From positions 62,001-126,000 of the forward strand of contig JAIXPC010000013.1 of the NCBI GenBank assembly GCA_027486415.1: 64,000 nt of DNA, given 5' to 3'. Source of the DNA: Sphingomonadales bacterium. Lineage in GTDB: Bacteria > Pseudomonadota > Alphaproteobacteria > Sphingomonadales > Sphingomonadaceae. The notes under the pieces were generated by a model, which was given only the letters and a program-made list of their open reading frames with translations, made no database searches and was not told the DNA's origin. Positions 26,390 to 37,906 of this stretch are shown piece by piece. Each line of letters starts with the position of its first letter. Position 1 is the stretch's first letter. A program made the translations under genes and the position numbers.

Positions 26390-27369
26390 CGAAAGGCGAT
26401 CCAGCGGGCAAGGATGTCGGCGGCAGCGCCGCTGTCGATGGCATCGGCGGCACGCGCGGCGGCGGCCGTGAGTGTCAGGCCGGGCTCGATCACGGTCAAG
26501 GCCGCCGCGGCGTTGAGCAGCACCATGTCGCGATAGGCATCGGCCTGGCCGGCGAGCAAGGCGTTCAGGCGCTGGGCATTATATTCGGGTGTGCCGCCCT
26601 TCAGCGCGGCGTTGGGGTGACGCGGCAATCCGGCATCGTCAGGCACGATGGTGCGCGCTGTCAGTGTGCCATCGGCCAGTGCCACTGCCGTCGTCTCGCC
26701 GGAAATCGCCACTTCGTCAAAGCCCTGGCCATGCACGACCAGCGCGGCGCGGCTGCCGAGCGCCTTCAGGGCTTCGGCCATCAGCGGCACCGGCTGCGGA
26801 GCGAACACGCCCATCAATTGCCGGTCCACACCGGCCGGATTGCACAGCGGCCCCAGCAGGTTGAAGATCGTGCGCCGTCCGAGCGCCTTCCTGACCGGCG
26901 CGACGCGAGCCATCGCCGGGTGGTGACGGGCGGCGTGGAGGAAGGTGATGCCGACCTTGTCGAGGCAGGGCCCCAACCGGTCCATCGGCAGTTCCGGCAC
27001 GCCCAGCACCATCAGCACATCGGCCGCACCCGACGTGGAGGAGGCGGCCCGGTTGCCGTGCTTGGCCAGTTTCACGCCGCAGGCCGCGACCACCAGCGAC
27101 ACGGCAGTCGAGATGTTGAGGCTGTGCATCCCGTCGCCGCCGGTGCCGCACACGTCGAGCGCGTCATGGGCGCGGAACGGCTGGATGGCGCGGGCGCGCA
27201 GGGCGCGGGCCGCGGCCACCACTTCGTCCACCGTCTCGCCGCGGTCTGCCAAGGTGGTGAGGAAGGCGGACAGGGTGTCGTTGCTCACCTTGCCGTCAAA
27301 GATCGCGGCAAAGGCTTCGGCGGCGATTTCGGGCGCAAGCGGCAGTGATGCGTCAGGCAGCAGCGTCAT
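26386..27369 (-). CDS. trpD: Anthranilate phosphoribosyltransferase
   Basis: [53 protein letters not shown]. Confidence 0.95.
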   Translation of the reverse strand: MTLLPDASLPLAPEIAAEAFAAIFDGKVSNDTLSAFLTTLADRGETVDEVVAAARALRARAIQPFRAHDALDVCGTGGDGMHSLNISTAVSLVVAACGVKLAKHGNRAASSTSGAADVLMVLGVPELPMDRLGPCLDKVGITFLHAARHHPAMARVAPVRKALGRRTIFNLLGPLCNPAGVDRQLMGVFAPQPVPLMAEALKALGSRAALVVHGQGFDEVAISGETTAVALADGTLTARTIVPDDAGLPRHPNAALKGGTPEYNAQRLNALLAGQADAYRDMVLLNAAAALTVIEPGLTLTAAAARAADAIDSGAAADILARWIAFR

Positions 27370-27974
27370 GCGGCAACCGACAAGTCTGGCGTCATGCCCG
27401 CCAGCGTCATGAAATTGGCCAGCAGGCGATGGCCATGCTGGGTGGCGATGGACTCAGGGTGGAACTGCACGCCGTGCAGCGGCAGTTCGCGGTGGTGCAT
27501 CCCCATGATCAGGCCATCGGGGCTGTGGGCGTTGACCACCAGATCGGCCGGCAGGCCAGCCTCGCGCACCACCAGGCTGTGATAGCGCGTCGCCTCGAAC
27601 GGAGAGGGGATGCCGGCAAATACGCCGGTGCCATCGTGGGTCATGGCGCTGACCTTGCCGTGCATCACCTGCGGCGCGCGTTCGACGATGCCGCCAAAGG
27701 CCTGGCCCAGCGCCTGGTGGCCAAGGCAGACGCCAAACAGCGGCGTCTTCGTCTCGGCCGCGGCCGCAATGAGGGCGAGGCAGATGCCGGCCTCGTTCGG
27801 GGTGCAGGGGCCGGGCGAGAGCAGGATGGCCTTGGGGTTCATGGCCATGGCGTCCTGCGTGGTCAGCGCATCGTTGCGGACGACGATCGTCTCTGCCCCC
27901 AGCTCGGCCAGGTAATGGACAAGGTTGAAGGTGAAGCTGTCGTAATTGTCGATGACGAGGATGTGATTGCTCAT
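27366..27974 (-). CDS. trpG: Anthranilate synthase glutamine amidotransferase component
   Basis: MSNHILVIDNYDSFTFNLVHYL, LSPGPCTPNEAGIC, GVCLGHQALGQAFGG. Confidence 0.95.
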   Translation of the reverse strand: MSNHILVIDNYDSFTFNLVHYLAELGAETIVVRNDALTTQDAMAMNPKAILLSPGPCTPNEAGICLALIAAAAETKTPLFGVCLGHQALGQAFGGIVERAPQVMHGKVSAMTHDGTGVFAGIPSPFEATRYHSLVVREAGLPADLVVNAHSPDGLIMGMHHRELPLHGVQFHPESIATQHGHRLLANFMTLAGMTPDLSVAA

Positions 27975-29503
27975 TGTCCGAACCTCGCCTGGCCGGCAGC
28001 GGCGATGGCCTCGCGCGCGGCGGCGATGAGGGCGCCGGCCTTGGCCTCGCACTCGCGCTGTTCATATTCGGCCTGGCTGTCGGCAACGATGCCGGCGCCG
28101 GCCTGCACGTGCATCACGCCGTCCTTCACCACGGCGGTGCGCAGCACGATGCAGCTGTCCATGTCGCCATTGGGGCTGAAATAGCCGACGCCGCCGGCAT
28201 AGGCCCCGCGCGCCGTGCCTTCCAGTTCGGCGATGATCTGCATGGCCCGCACCTTGGGCGCGCCCGACACCGTGCCGGCCGGGAAGCCCGCCAGCAGCGC
28301 CGCGACTGCATCCACGCCATCGGCGAGCCGGCCCTGCACGTTCGACACGATGTGCATGACGTGGCTGTAGAATTCGACGAAGAACCGATCCGTCACCTTC
28401 ACCGTTCCCGGCACCGACACGCGCGCGGTGTCGTGGCGGCCAAGGTCGAGCAGCATCAGATGCTCGGAAAGCTCCTTGGGGTCGGCGAGCAGGCTTTCCC
28501 GGTTGGCCGCATCTTCGGCGGCATCGCGGCCGCGCGGGCGAGTGCCGGCGATGGGCCGGATCGTCACGTCGCCGCCGCGGGCGCGGACGAGGATCTCGGG
28601 GGACGAGCCGACCATGGCAAAGCCCGGTAGATCGAGAAAATAGAGGAAGGGCGACGGGTTAATCCGCCTGAGCGCGCGATAGAGATCGAACGCCGGCAGC
28701 GGGAAATCGACCGAGAAGCGTTGTGACAGCACGACCTGGAAGATGTCGCCTGCCAGGATGTACTCGCGCGCCTTGTCGACCATGGCGGCAAACCGCTCGC
28801 GGCTGGTGTGGTGCAAGGGCGCGGCATCCGGCAGTTGCTCCGGCGGGCGGGCGTGTGGCGGTAGCGCCTGCGCCAGCCGGCGTTCGGCCTCGGCAATGCG
28901 GTCGGCCGCGGCATCCCAGGCGGCGCCCGGATCGGCCGCTTCAAAGATCGGCGCGACGATGAACAGCTCGTCCTTCAGACGGTCAAATACCAGCAGCAGG
29001 GTCGGCCGGACGAACACCATGTCGGGCAGGCCCAGTGGCGATGGGCCGGCTTCCGGCACGCTGGGTTCGACCAGTCGCACGGTTTCATAGCCCATGTAGC
29101 CGACAAGGCAGGCCAGCGCCGCCGGCAGTTCCGGCGGCACGTCGGCGCGGGCTTCGGCCACCAGCGCGCGCAGGGCAGCCAAAGTGTCCCCCGGCACCGG
29201 TTCAAAGGCGTCGCGGTTCTGACGCCAGTTGCGGTTGATCTCGCTGCTGTTGCCATGCGCGCGCCACACCAGGTCGGGATCGAGGCCCAGCAGCGAATGG
29301 CGCCCGCGCACCTGGCCGCCTTCCACCGATTCCAGCAGGAACGCGCCCGATCCTTCGCCGCCCAGTTTCAGCATGGCGGAAACCGGCGTTTCGGTATCGG
29401 CCACGATGCGCGTCCAGATCAACTGGGCGCGGCCTTCGGCCAGTGCGGCGACCGCGCTGGCACGGTCGGGCGCGATGCGCCGTTCATTGCGTGTTTGCGC
29501 CAT
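27971..29503 (-). CDS. trpE: Anthranilate synthase component I (alternative start at 29521 overlaps ppiD)
   Basis: GAFLLESVEGGQVRGRHSLLG, RQN..., EFYSHVMHIVSNVQG, FPAGTVSGAPKVRAMQII. Confidence 0.94.
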   Translation of the reverse strand: MAQTRNERRIAPDRASAVAALAEGRAQLIWTRIVADTETPVSAMLKLGGEGSGAFLLESVEGGQVRGRHSLLGLDPDLVWRAHGNSSEINRNWRQNRDAFEPVPGDTLAALRALVAEARADVPPELPAALACLVGYMGYETVRLVEPSVPEAGPSPLGLPDMVFVRPTLLLVFDRLKDELFIVAPIFEAADPGAAWDAAADRIAEAERRLAQALPPHARPPEQLPDAAPLHHTSRERFAAMVDKAREYILAGDIFQVVLSQRFSVDFPLPAFDLYRALRRINPSPFLYFLDLPGFAMVGSSPEILVRARGGDVTIRPIAGTRPRGRDAAEDAANRESLLADPKELSEHLMLLDLGRHDTARVSVPGTVKVTDRFFVEFYSHVMHIVSNVQGRLADGVDAVAALLAGFPAGTVSGAPKVRAMQIIAELEGTARGAYAGGVGYFSPNGDMDSCIVLRTAVVKDGVMHVQAGAGIVADSQAEYEQRECEAKAGALIAAAREAIAAAGQARFGQ

Positions 29504-29507
29504 CGAA

Positions 29508-31400
29508 TTATTGTGCGCCATCGCCCGACAGACGCTGGCGCAGCCGGGTCAGCGTCACGTCGTTGCGATCAACGCCAACGGCGGCCATGCTGGCCTTGGC
29601 CAGCGCTTCGGCCATCTCGCCGGGCAGGGCGCTGCCGACTTCGCGGCGGCTGGCCTCGATCAGGCCTTCCTGCGTGCGCGGATCACCCGGCACGATGCGA
29701 TCGACGTGGATGATGATCCAGCCACCCTGGCCAGCGATCATCTGCGTGCTGCCGGCAGCCGCGTTCAGGAAGGCGCGGGCGGCATCGGGCACCTGGCTCT
29801 GGCCCAGAATGTCGATGCGGCGGCCATTCAGCGGGCGCGGCGGTGCCAGCTTCGCATCGGCAACGGCCTTGGCAAAATTGGTGCCTTTCTTCGTCGCGGC
29901 GACCACGGCTTCGGCGGTGGTCTTGGCGGCCTTCATCGCCTTGTCCTGCGTCGCAGCCGCAATGGCGAGTGGCATCACTTCTGCCACGGGGGGCGGTGCG
30001 GCCGGCAGCACCGTGGCGGTTTCGATGACGATCAGCCGGCCAGCGCCCAGATCCTCCACCACCGGGCCGTCGGCGGGATCATGCTTGAAGGCGCGGGCGG
30101 CAATTGCGGCCACGTCGCCGGCGAGCGGCGGCTGGCCCGGCGATGTCCCCTGCTGGGTCACCGGCGTCTGGCTCTGGATGGCAAGGCCGGCCTCCTTCGC
30201 GATATCGGCAAAGCTCTTGCCGGCCTCCACGCCGTCTTCGATGCCGGCGACAACGTCAGCCACCGCATCATCGATCGCGCGGGCCTTCAGCTCGGCCTCG
30301 ATCGCGCCGCGCGCCTGCGCCAGCGTCTTGCCGGCGCTGCCCTGGCCCGCCACGCGCACCACGTGCCAGCCGAGCTGGCTCTTCACCGGCGCGCTGACAC
30401 CGCCCACCGGCAGGGCAAATGCCGCCTTGGCCACGTCGGCGCTGGTGGCCTTGGCAAAGCCGGCCTCGGTCTGCGCGCCCAGCGCGATGTCGCTGGCACC
30501 AAAACCGGCAAGGCTCTGGGCGGCAGCAGCAAAGCCCTTGCCGGCCGCTGCGGCGACGATGGCCTTGGCCTTGGCCTCATCGGGCACCACCACCTGTTCC
30601 AGCACGCGGGTGGGGGCGGCGCCATATTTGGCCGGGTCCTTGGCAAAGGCGTCGGCAATCGCCTTGTCCGAAACGCTCACCTTGGCGGCAATCGCGGCGC
30701 GTTCGATGAAGGCGTAACGGAACCCGCGGCGCTCGGGGATGGTGAAACGGGCACTGTTGGCCTTGTACCAGGCCTGTGCCTCGGCGGCGGTGGCCGGCGT
30801 CGTTGCCGGGGCCGGCACTGTGGCAACCGCACCTTCGTGGCGGTCGACAAGCAGCCTCGCATAAAGCTCGGCCACGCCATCGGGCACGGCCAGCGCGCCG
30901 GTGATCGGCTTGATCAATTGTTCGCGCACCAGGTCGTTGGCGATCGACTGGCGCAATTTCTTGTCGGTCAGGCCCTGCTGCTGCAAGGCACGATCATAGG
31001 ACAGCTGGTCGAACTTGCCGCCGCTCTGGAAGGCGGGGATGCCGGCGATCACCGTGTCCACCGCCGTATCGGATGCGCCCAGCCCGGATTGCGTGCCCAG
31101 CTCCTCCATCGCCGTCTGGCCGATCAGCTGGGTTGCGAGCAGCTCCACCGCGCCCTGCTGGGCGGCCTTGGCCTGCGTCATCGTCGGGTCGCGCTGGCGC
31201 AGGTCGCGCACGGTGCGATCGATCGCCTGCAGCAGATCAGGCTCGGTGATGGTGCGCTTGCCTACCTTGGCCACCGATCCCGCCGGCGCGCTGCCGCCGA
31301 ACGGATCGTTCACCCCGGTGATGGCGAAGGCCACCAGGATCAACCCGAACAGGGCCAGCACGGGCCAGCTGGTGAGCGAACGGCGAAAGAAAGCGAGCAT
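29508..31400 (-). CDS. ppiD: PpiD-like periplasmic folding chaperone / parvulin-type peptidyl-prolyl isomerase
   Basis: MLAFFRRSLTSWPVLALFGLILVAFAITG single TM anchor; SurA_N-like and rotamase regions. Confidence 0.85.
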   Translation of the reverse strand: MLAFFRRSLTSWPVLALFGLILVAFAITGVNDPFGGSAPAGSVAKVGKRTITEPDLLQAIDRTVRDLRQRDPTMTQAKAAQQGAVELLATQLIGQTAMEELGTQSGLGASDTAVDTVIAGIPAFQSGGKFDQLSYDRALQQQGLTDKKLRQSIANDLVREQLIKPITGALAVPDGVAELYARLLVDRHEGAVATVPAPATTPATAAEAQAWYKANSARFTIPERRGFRYAFIERAAIAAKVSVSDKAIADAFAKDPAKYGAAPTRVLEQVVVPDEAKAKAIVAAAAGKGFAAAAQSLAGFGASDIALGAQTEAGFAKATSADVAKAAFALPVGGVSAPVKSQLGWHVVRVAGQGSAGKTLAQARGAIEAELKARAIDDAVADVVAGIEDGVEAGKSFADIAKEAGLAIQSQTPVTQQGTSPGQPPLAGDVAAIAARAFKHDPADGPVVEDLGAGRLIVIETATVLPAAPPPVAEVMPLAIAAATQDKAMKAAKTTAEAVVAATKKGTNFAKAVADAKLAPPRPLNGRRIDILGQSQVPDAARAFLNAAAGSTQMIAGQGGWIIIHVDRIVPGDPRTQEGLIEASRREVGSALPGEMAEALAKASMAAVGVDRNDVTLTRLRQRLSGDGAQ

Positions 31401-31493
31401 CGAAATTCCAGAAGGACAGCAAACGCGCCGCTTGTAACGGCGGCACGGGCAAGCCACAAGCGCCGGCACACGCATCCGAGGAGAGGAAACACC

Positions 31494-32213
31494 ATGCCAG
31501 CCCTGATCGTCGGCAACTGGAAGATGAACGGTTTGGGCGAGGATATCGCCGAGATTGCCGCCATGGCCGGATCGGGCGCCCGCAGTGTGTGGATCGCGCC
31601 GCCGTTCACGCTGGTGGATCGCGCCGTGATCGTTTCGGCCGGCGCGGTGAAGATCGGCGGCCAGGATTGCCACGCCAAGGACAAGGGCGCCCACACCGGC
31701 TGCGTGTCGGCCGCCATGCTGGCCGATCTGGGTGCGACCTTCGTGATCGTCGGCCACAGCGAGCGCCGCCGCGACAACGGCGAAGGCGATGCCGATGTCC
31801 GCGCCAAGGTCACCGCCGGCCGCAGCGCCGGGCTGGAGGTGATCCTGTGCATCGGGGAAACCCGCGAACAGCGCGATGCCGGTGACACCAACGCCGTTTT
31901 GACGGCGCAGCTGGCCGGCTCGCTGCCGGACGAGGCGGAAGGCCTGATCATCGCCTATGAACCGGTCTGGGCCATCGGCACCGGGCTGGTGCCGACGCTG
32001 GACGACGTGGCGGCAGCCCATGCCCATATCCGCGGGCGGCTGGTGGCGCGTTATGGCGCGGCGGGGCACGGCATCCGCATTCTCTATGGCGGATCGGTCA
32101 CGCCAGCCAACGCGGCCGACCTGCTGGGCGTGGCCGATGTCGGCGGTGTGCTGGTCGGCGGGGCGAGCCTGACGGCGCAGAGCCTGCTGGCGATTGCCGC
32201 CGCGGCACCTTGA
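31494..32213 (+). CDS. tpiA: Triosephosphate isomerase
   Basis: MPALIVGNWKMNG, VIVGHSERR, IIAYEPVWAIGTGLVPT, ILYGGSVTPANA. Only the 3' third of track ORF 29229..32213. Confidence 0.96.
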   Translation: MPALIVGNWKMNGLGEDIAEIAAMAGSGARSVWIAPPFTLVDRAVIVSAGAVKIGGQDCHAKDKGAHTGCVSAAMLADLGATFVIVGHSERRRDNGEGDADVRAKVTAGRSAGLEVILCIGETREQRDAGDTNAVLTAQLAGSLPDEAEGLIIAYEPVWAIGTGLVPTLDDVAAAHAHIRGRLVARYGAAGHGIRILYGGSVTPANAADLLGVADVGGVLVGGASLTAQSLLAIAAAAP

Positions 32214-32281
32214 TTGCACCGACGCGCGAAGCCATGTAAGGCCCAATCAAATCCCTTTTCGTATCGAAAGCCCGTCAACCC

Positions 32282-32623
32282 GTGATCACCTTCCTGCTTG
32301 TCGTCCACGGCCTCATCACCCTCGCGCTGGTGGCGGTGATCCTGTTGCAGCGGTCGGAAGGCGGCGCGCTGGGCATCGGTGGCGGCGGTGGTGGCGGCCT
32401 GATGACGGCCCGCGGCGCGGCCAACCTGCTGACTCGTTCGACGACCATCCTCGCGGGCCTGTTCATCGCCATGTCGATCCTGCTTGCCGTGCTGGCCGCC
32501 GGCACCAACAAGGCCCGCACCATCGATCCCGACGCGGTGGCCAAGGCGGCGACGCCGGCCCCAACCCAGGCTCCGGCCCAGACGCCGGCACCGGCGCTGC
32601 CGGGCGTTCCCGTCGCGCAATAA
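32282..32623 (+). CDS. secG: Preprotein translocase subunit SecG (GTG start)
   Basis: VITFLLVVHGLITLALVAVILLQRSEGGALGIGGGGGGG...TTILAGLFIAMSILLAVL. Confidence 0.93.
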   Translation: MITFLLVVHGLITLALVAVILLQRSEGGALGIGGGGGGGLMTARGAANLLTRSTTILAGLFIAMSILLAVLAAGTNKARTIDPDAVAKAATPAPTQAPAQTPAPALPGVPVAQ

Positions 32624-32632
32624 CCAGCGTCA

Positions 32633-33904
32633 GTGGGGGGCGGAAAACCAGGTCAGATCCGCCAGATTTTTGGCGGCGCGGCGGGCAATCTCGTCGAATG
32701 GTATGATTGGTACGCCTATTCGGCGTTCGCCCTCTATTTCGGCCCGCGCTTCTTTCCGCCCGGCGATGATCTCGTCGCCGCGCTGAACAGTGCCGCCATC
32801 TTTGCCGTCGGCTTCCTCATGCGCCCGATCGGCAGCTGGATCCTCGGTGCCTGGGCCGACAAGCGCGGCCGCAAGTCCGCGCTCACCCTGTCGGTCGCCA
32901 TGATGTGCACCGGATCGCTGATGATCGCGGTCGCCCCCACCTATGACCAGGTCGGTCTGCTTGCCCCGGCGATCCTGCTGCTGGCCCGGCTGGTGCAGGG
33001 GCTTTCGGTCGGCGGCGAATATGGCGCATCGGCGACCTTCATGAGCGAGGTGGCGCAGGCGAAGTGGCGTGGCTTCCTTGCCAGCTTTCAATATGTGACG
33101 CTGGTGGGGGGGCAGTTGCTGGCGCTGGCGCTGCTGGTGCTGCTGCAGGCCGTGCTTGATGATGCGGCGCTGAAGGATTGGGGCTGGCGCATCCCGTTCG
33201 TGGTGGGCGCGGCCTGCGCTGTTCTGGTGTTCTGGCTCCGCACCGGGCTGGTGGAGACGGAGGCCTTTGAAAAGGCCGTGGTGCCGCCGGGCAGCCTGCT
33301 CAGCCGGCTGATGGCGCATCCGCGCGAGCTGTTGATCGTGCTGGCACTCACTGCCGGTGGCAGCCTGTGGTTCTACACCTTCACCACCTACATGCAGAAA
33401 TATCTCGTGCTGTCAGCGGGCTGGAGCAAGGAGGAGGCGACCTCGGCCAGTGCGGTCGCGCTCTTGATCTATATGCTGATGCAGCCGCTGTTCGGTGCCG
33501 CGTCCGATCTGTTTGGCCGCCGCGCGCTGCTGGTCACGTTCGGCGTGCTGGCCAGCCTCACCACGGTGCCGGCGCTCACCGCGCTGGGCACGGCGAGCCC
33601 AGGCCTGGAAGGGTTGGCGATGATGGTCGGCTGCCTTGGCATCCTGTCGTGCTACACGGCGATTTCGGGCGTGGTGAAGGCAGAGATGTTCCCGGCGCAT
33701 ATCCGCGCCATCGGGGTGGGTATGCCCTACGCGATGGGCGTCGCGATCTTTGGCGGATCGGCGGAATATGTGGCGCTGGCCTTCAAGGGAGCCGGGCTGG
33801 AATCGGGCTTTTTCTGGTATGTGACCGGCATGGCCGGCATTGCGCTGGTGGCGGCATTGGCGCTGCCCGATACGCGCCGTCACAGCCGCATCGAAACCGA
33901 TTGA
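32633..33904 (+). CDS. MFS transporter, metabolite:H+ symporter (KgtP/ProP-like) family (GTG start)
   Basis: AGNLVEWYDWYAYSAFALYFGPRFFP, GRKSALTLSVAMMCTGSLMIAVAPTY, LVQGLSVGGEYGASATFMSE. Confidence 0.9.
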   Translation: MGGGKPGQIRQIFGGAAGNLVEWYDWYAYSAFALYFGPRFFPPGDDLVAALNSAAIFAVGFLMRPIGSWILGAWADKRGRKSALTLSVAMMCTGSLMIAVAPTYDQVGLLAPAILLLARLVQGLSVGGEYGASATFMSEVAQAKWRGFLASFQYVTLVGGQLLALALLVLLQAVLDDAALKDWGWRIPFVVGAACAVLVFWLRTGLVETEAFEKAVVPPGSLLSRLMAHPRELLIVLALTAGGSLWFYTFTTYMQKYLVLSAGWSKEEATSASAVALLIYMLMQPLFGAASDLFGRRALLVTFGVLASLTTVPALTALGTASPGLEGLAMMVGCLGILSCYTAISGVVKAEMFPAHIRAIGVGMPYAMGVAIFGGSAEYVALAFKGAGLESGFFWYVTGMAGIALVAALALPDTRRHSRIETD

Positions 33905-33957
33905 GCAAAAGGCCGCCCTGCTTGCGTTGCCGGGCAAATTTCCGCATCGTCAACAGC

Positions 33958-36156
33958 ATGGCAACGCGTCTCCTTGCCGGATCCGTATCAGCGCTGGCGC
34001 TGCTGCTCACCGCCTGTGGCGGCGGCGGCAATGATGTCGGCACCGTGCCGGCCCCGCCGCCGGCTCCCACCCCCACGCCCACGCCCACCCCCACGCCAAC
34101 ACCCACACCCAGCGTCTTCGACACGGCGGAATACCGCCGCTCCACCGCCGCTGTCAGGGTGCAGGCACTGGTGGCCTATGATCGCGGGTTCAGCGGGCAG
34201 GGCATCACCGTCGCGGTGATCGATTCCGGCGTGAACCCGGCGCTTTCGGAATTTGCCGGCCGCATTTCGGCGGCCAGCCGCGATGTTGCTGCCGATCGCG
34301 CGCTTGCCGACGAGCGCGGGCATGGCACCTCTGTGTCCGGCGTGGCGTTGGCGGCGCGCAATGGCGTCGGCATGCACGGCGTGGCGCCGCTGGCAACCTT
34401 GCTGGCATTCCGCGCCGACACGCCGGGCAGTTGCGACGATCAGGGCTGTTCCTATGGCAGTGCCGCCATCGCGACCGGGCTGGCGGCGGCGGCCGATGCG
34501 CGGGCGCGCGTCGTCAACATGTCCCTGGGTGGCACCGGCACCACGGCGGCGGTGCGCGATGGCGCGTCGCGGGTGGCCAGTGCCGGCGGCGTGCTGGTGT
34601 TGTCGGCCGGCAACGAGGGCCTGTCTTCGCCGCAATCCTTTGCCAACCAGCTTGTCGCCGTGTCGCCCGGCACCACCATCGTCGTCGGTGCCGTGACGGC
34701 CAGCGGCGAGATCGCCAGTTTTTCCAACCGGGCCGGGGTGCTGGCCAGCAATTTCCTGGTGGCCCCGGGCGTGGACGTCATCAGCGTCAACCAGGATGGC
34801 GTGCTGCGGTCCTACAGTGGCACATCGGTGTCGGCCCCCGCTGTTTCCGGCGCGGCGGCCTTGCTGGCACAGGCCTTCCCGTCGCTCAGCCCGACCCAGC
34901 TGGCCGATATCCTGCTGCGCTCTGCCGACGATCTGGGCGCGCCCGGCACCGACGAGATCTATGGCCGCGGTCTCCTCAATCTCACCCGTGCCTTCCAGCC
35001 GATCGGCACGACCACGATCGGCGGACAGGCGGTGGCGATCACCACCGGCGGCACGCTTGGCCCGGCGCTGGGCGACGGCGCGTCGCTGCGCGGCGCACTG
35101 GCCGGCGTGACGATCTCTGATGATTATGGTCGCGGCTTTCAGGTCGATCTGGGCCGGGGGCTTGTGGCTGCGCCTGCCGGGCGACTGGCCGGGCGGCTGC
35201 AGGCCCAGCCGGTCGAATCGGCGGTCAGCCCCGATGGCAGCACAGCCTTCTCGCTGCTGGGTGACAATCGCGGCCTGTGGGCCGGCGATCGCGCCACGCT
35301 GGCCGCGCTGGCGCCGGGACAGCAGCCGCTGTCCAGCCCCGTCGGCCATGTTCGCCTGGCGTTGGCCGGCGGATCGGTGTTGGTGGCAGGCCATGGCCAG
35401 GCGGTGGCCGGGCTGATGGCGCTGGCACAGCCCGGCGGCGCCCCGGCCCAGTTGATCACCGCCGATCCCGTCATGCCGCTCGGCAGTCGCGCGCTCGGCG
35501 GTGCGGCGCTGGCGCAGCCGCTGGGCGGCTTCGTGCTGGCTGCCGGCTTTGGCCAGTCGCTGCTGCCGGCGCAGGCGCGCGAGGCCACCGCGCTGCAATC
35601 CACGCTTGTCATGCGCCTGTCGCGGGCCATCAGCCCGGCGCTGGAACTGGCGGCCCTGCTGCGCCTCGACGATGAACGCGGCAGCCTGATGGGCACGCGG
35701 CTTTCGGCCGGCTTTGGCCTTGCCGGCGCGGCCACCACCAGTGTCGGCCTGTCGGCGCGGATTGCCCTGGGCCGGGCGCATCTGTCGGGCGAATGGCGGC
35801 GTGCCCACAGCCGGCTGGCGCTGGCCGGCGGCGGCATCATCAGTTCGGCCGGCAGCTTCACTGGCGATGCCGCCGGCCTGGCCCTGTCGATCGACGGCGT
35901 CGCGCGGCCCGGCGATTCGCTCACCATCGCCGTCACCCGCCCGCTGGCGCTCGCCGGCCCGCTCACCATCCTTGGCCGCGCCGATCCGGTGTGGACCGGC
36001 GCCAGCGCGCGCGAAACCGCGATCGAGGCGGTCCACGCCGTGCCGCTGGCCACCGGCCTGCTGCAATTCAGCCTGTTCCACCGCAGCCATCCCGGCCACA
36101 TCGCCGCCAGCCCCGACGATGATGGCGCAGCGGTGCGCTGGTTCTGGCGCTGGTAG
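33958..36156 (+). CDS. S8 (subtilisin) serine protease lipoprotein with C-terminal beta-rich autotransporter-like region
   Basis: Lipobox LLLTACGGGG; (PT)n linker; triad motifs VAVIDSGVNP / RGHGTSVSGVALA / SGTSVSAPAVSGAAALL; C-terminus ends in aromatic ...RWFWRW. Confidence 0.88.
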   Translation: MATRLLAGSVSALALLLTACGGGGNDVGTVPAPPPAPTPTPTPTPTPTPTPSVFDTAEYRRSTAAVRVQALVAYDRGFSGQGITVAVIDSGVNPALSEFAGRISAASRDVAADRALADERGHGTSVSGVALAARNGVGMHGVAPLATLLAFRADTPGSCDDQGCSYGSAAIATGLAAAADARARVVNMSLGGTGTTAAVRDGASRVASAGGVLVLSAGNEGLSSPQSFANQLVAVSPGTTIVVGAVTASGEIASFSNRAGVLASNFLVAPGVDVISVNQDGVLRSYSGTSVSAPAVSGAAALLAQAFPSLSPTQLADILLRSADDLGAPGTDEIYGRGLLNLTRAFQPIGTTTIGGQAVAITTGGTLGPALGDGASLRGALAGVTISDDYGRGFQVDLGRGLVAAPAGRLAGRLQAQPVESAVSPDGSTAFSLLGDNRGLWAGDRATLAALAPGQQPLSSPVGHVRLALAGGSVLVAGHGQAVAGLMALAQPGGAPAQLITADPVMPLGSRALGGAALAQPLGGFVLAAGFGQSLLPAQAREATALQSTLVMRLSRAISPALELAALLRLDDERGSLMGTRLSAGFGLAGAATTSVGLSARIALGRAHLSGEWRRAHSRLALAGGGIISSAGSFTGDAAGLALSIDGVARPGDSLTIAVTRPLALAGPLTILGRADPVWTGASARETAIEAVHAVPLATGLLQFSLFHRSHPGHIAASPDDDGAAVRWFWRW
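34063..34113 (+). repeat. Low-complexity (CCNACN)n tract encoding a Pro-Thr linker
   Basis: ctcccacccccacgcccacgcccacccccacgccaacacccacaccc -> APTPTPTPTPTPTPTP, between the lipobox and the S8 domain. Confidence 0.9.
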
Positions 36157-36234
36157 CTGTCCACAGCCAATTTGCCGGCAATTGCACGCGGGGGCTGGCG
36201 CGGCCGGCCGATATGGGCTTAAGGCTCTTCTCCC

Positions 36235-37863
<1,629 letters not shown>

Positions 37864-37906
37864 GCGGGCGCTTGCCCGCCACGGCAACCCCGGCCACAGT
37901 GGGGCC

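Noticed and set aside
29229-31493. 5' two-thirds of the 994-aa plus ORF ending in TpiA
   Set aside because: Antisense to trpE and ppiD; TpiA proper begins at MPALIVGNWKMNG (31494).
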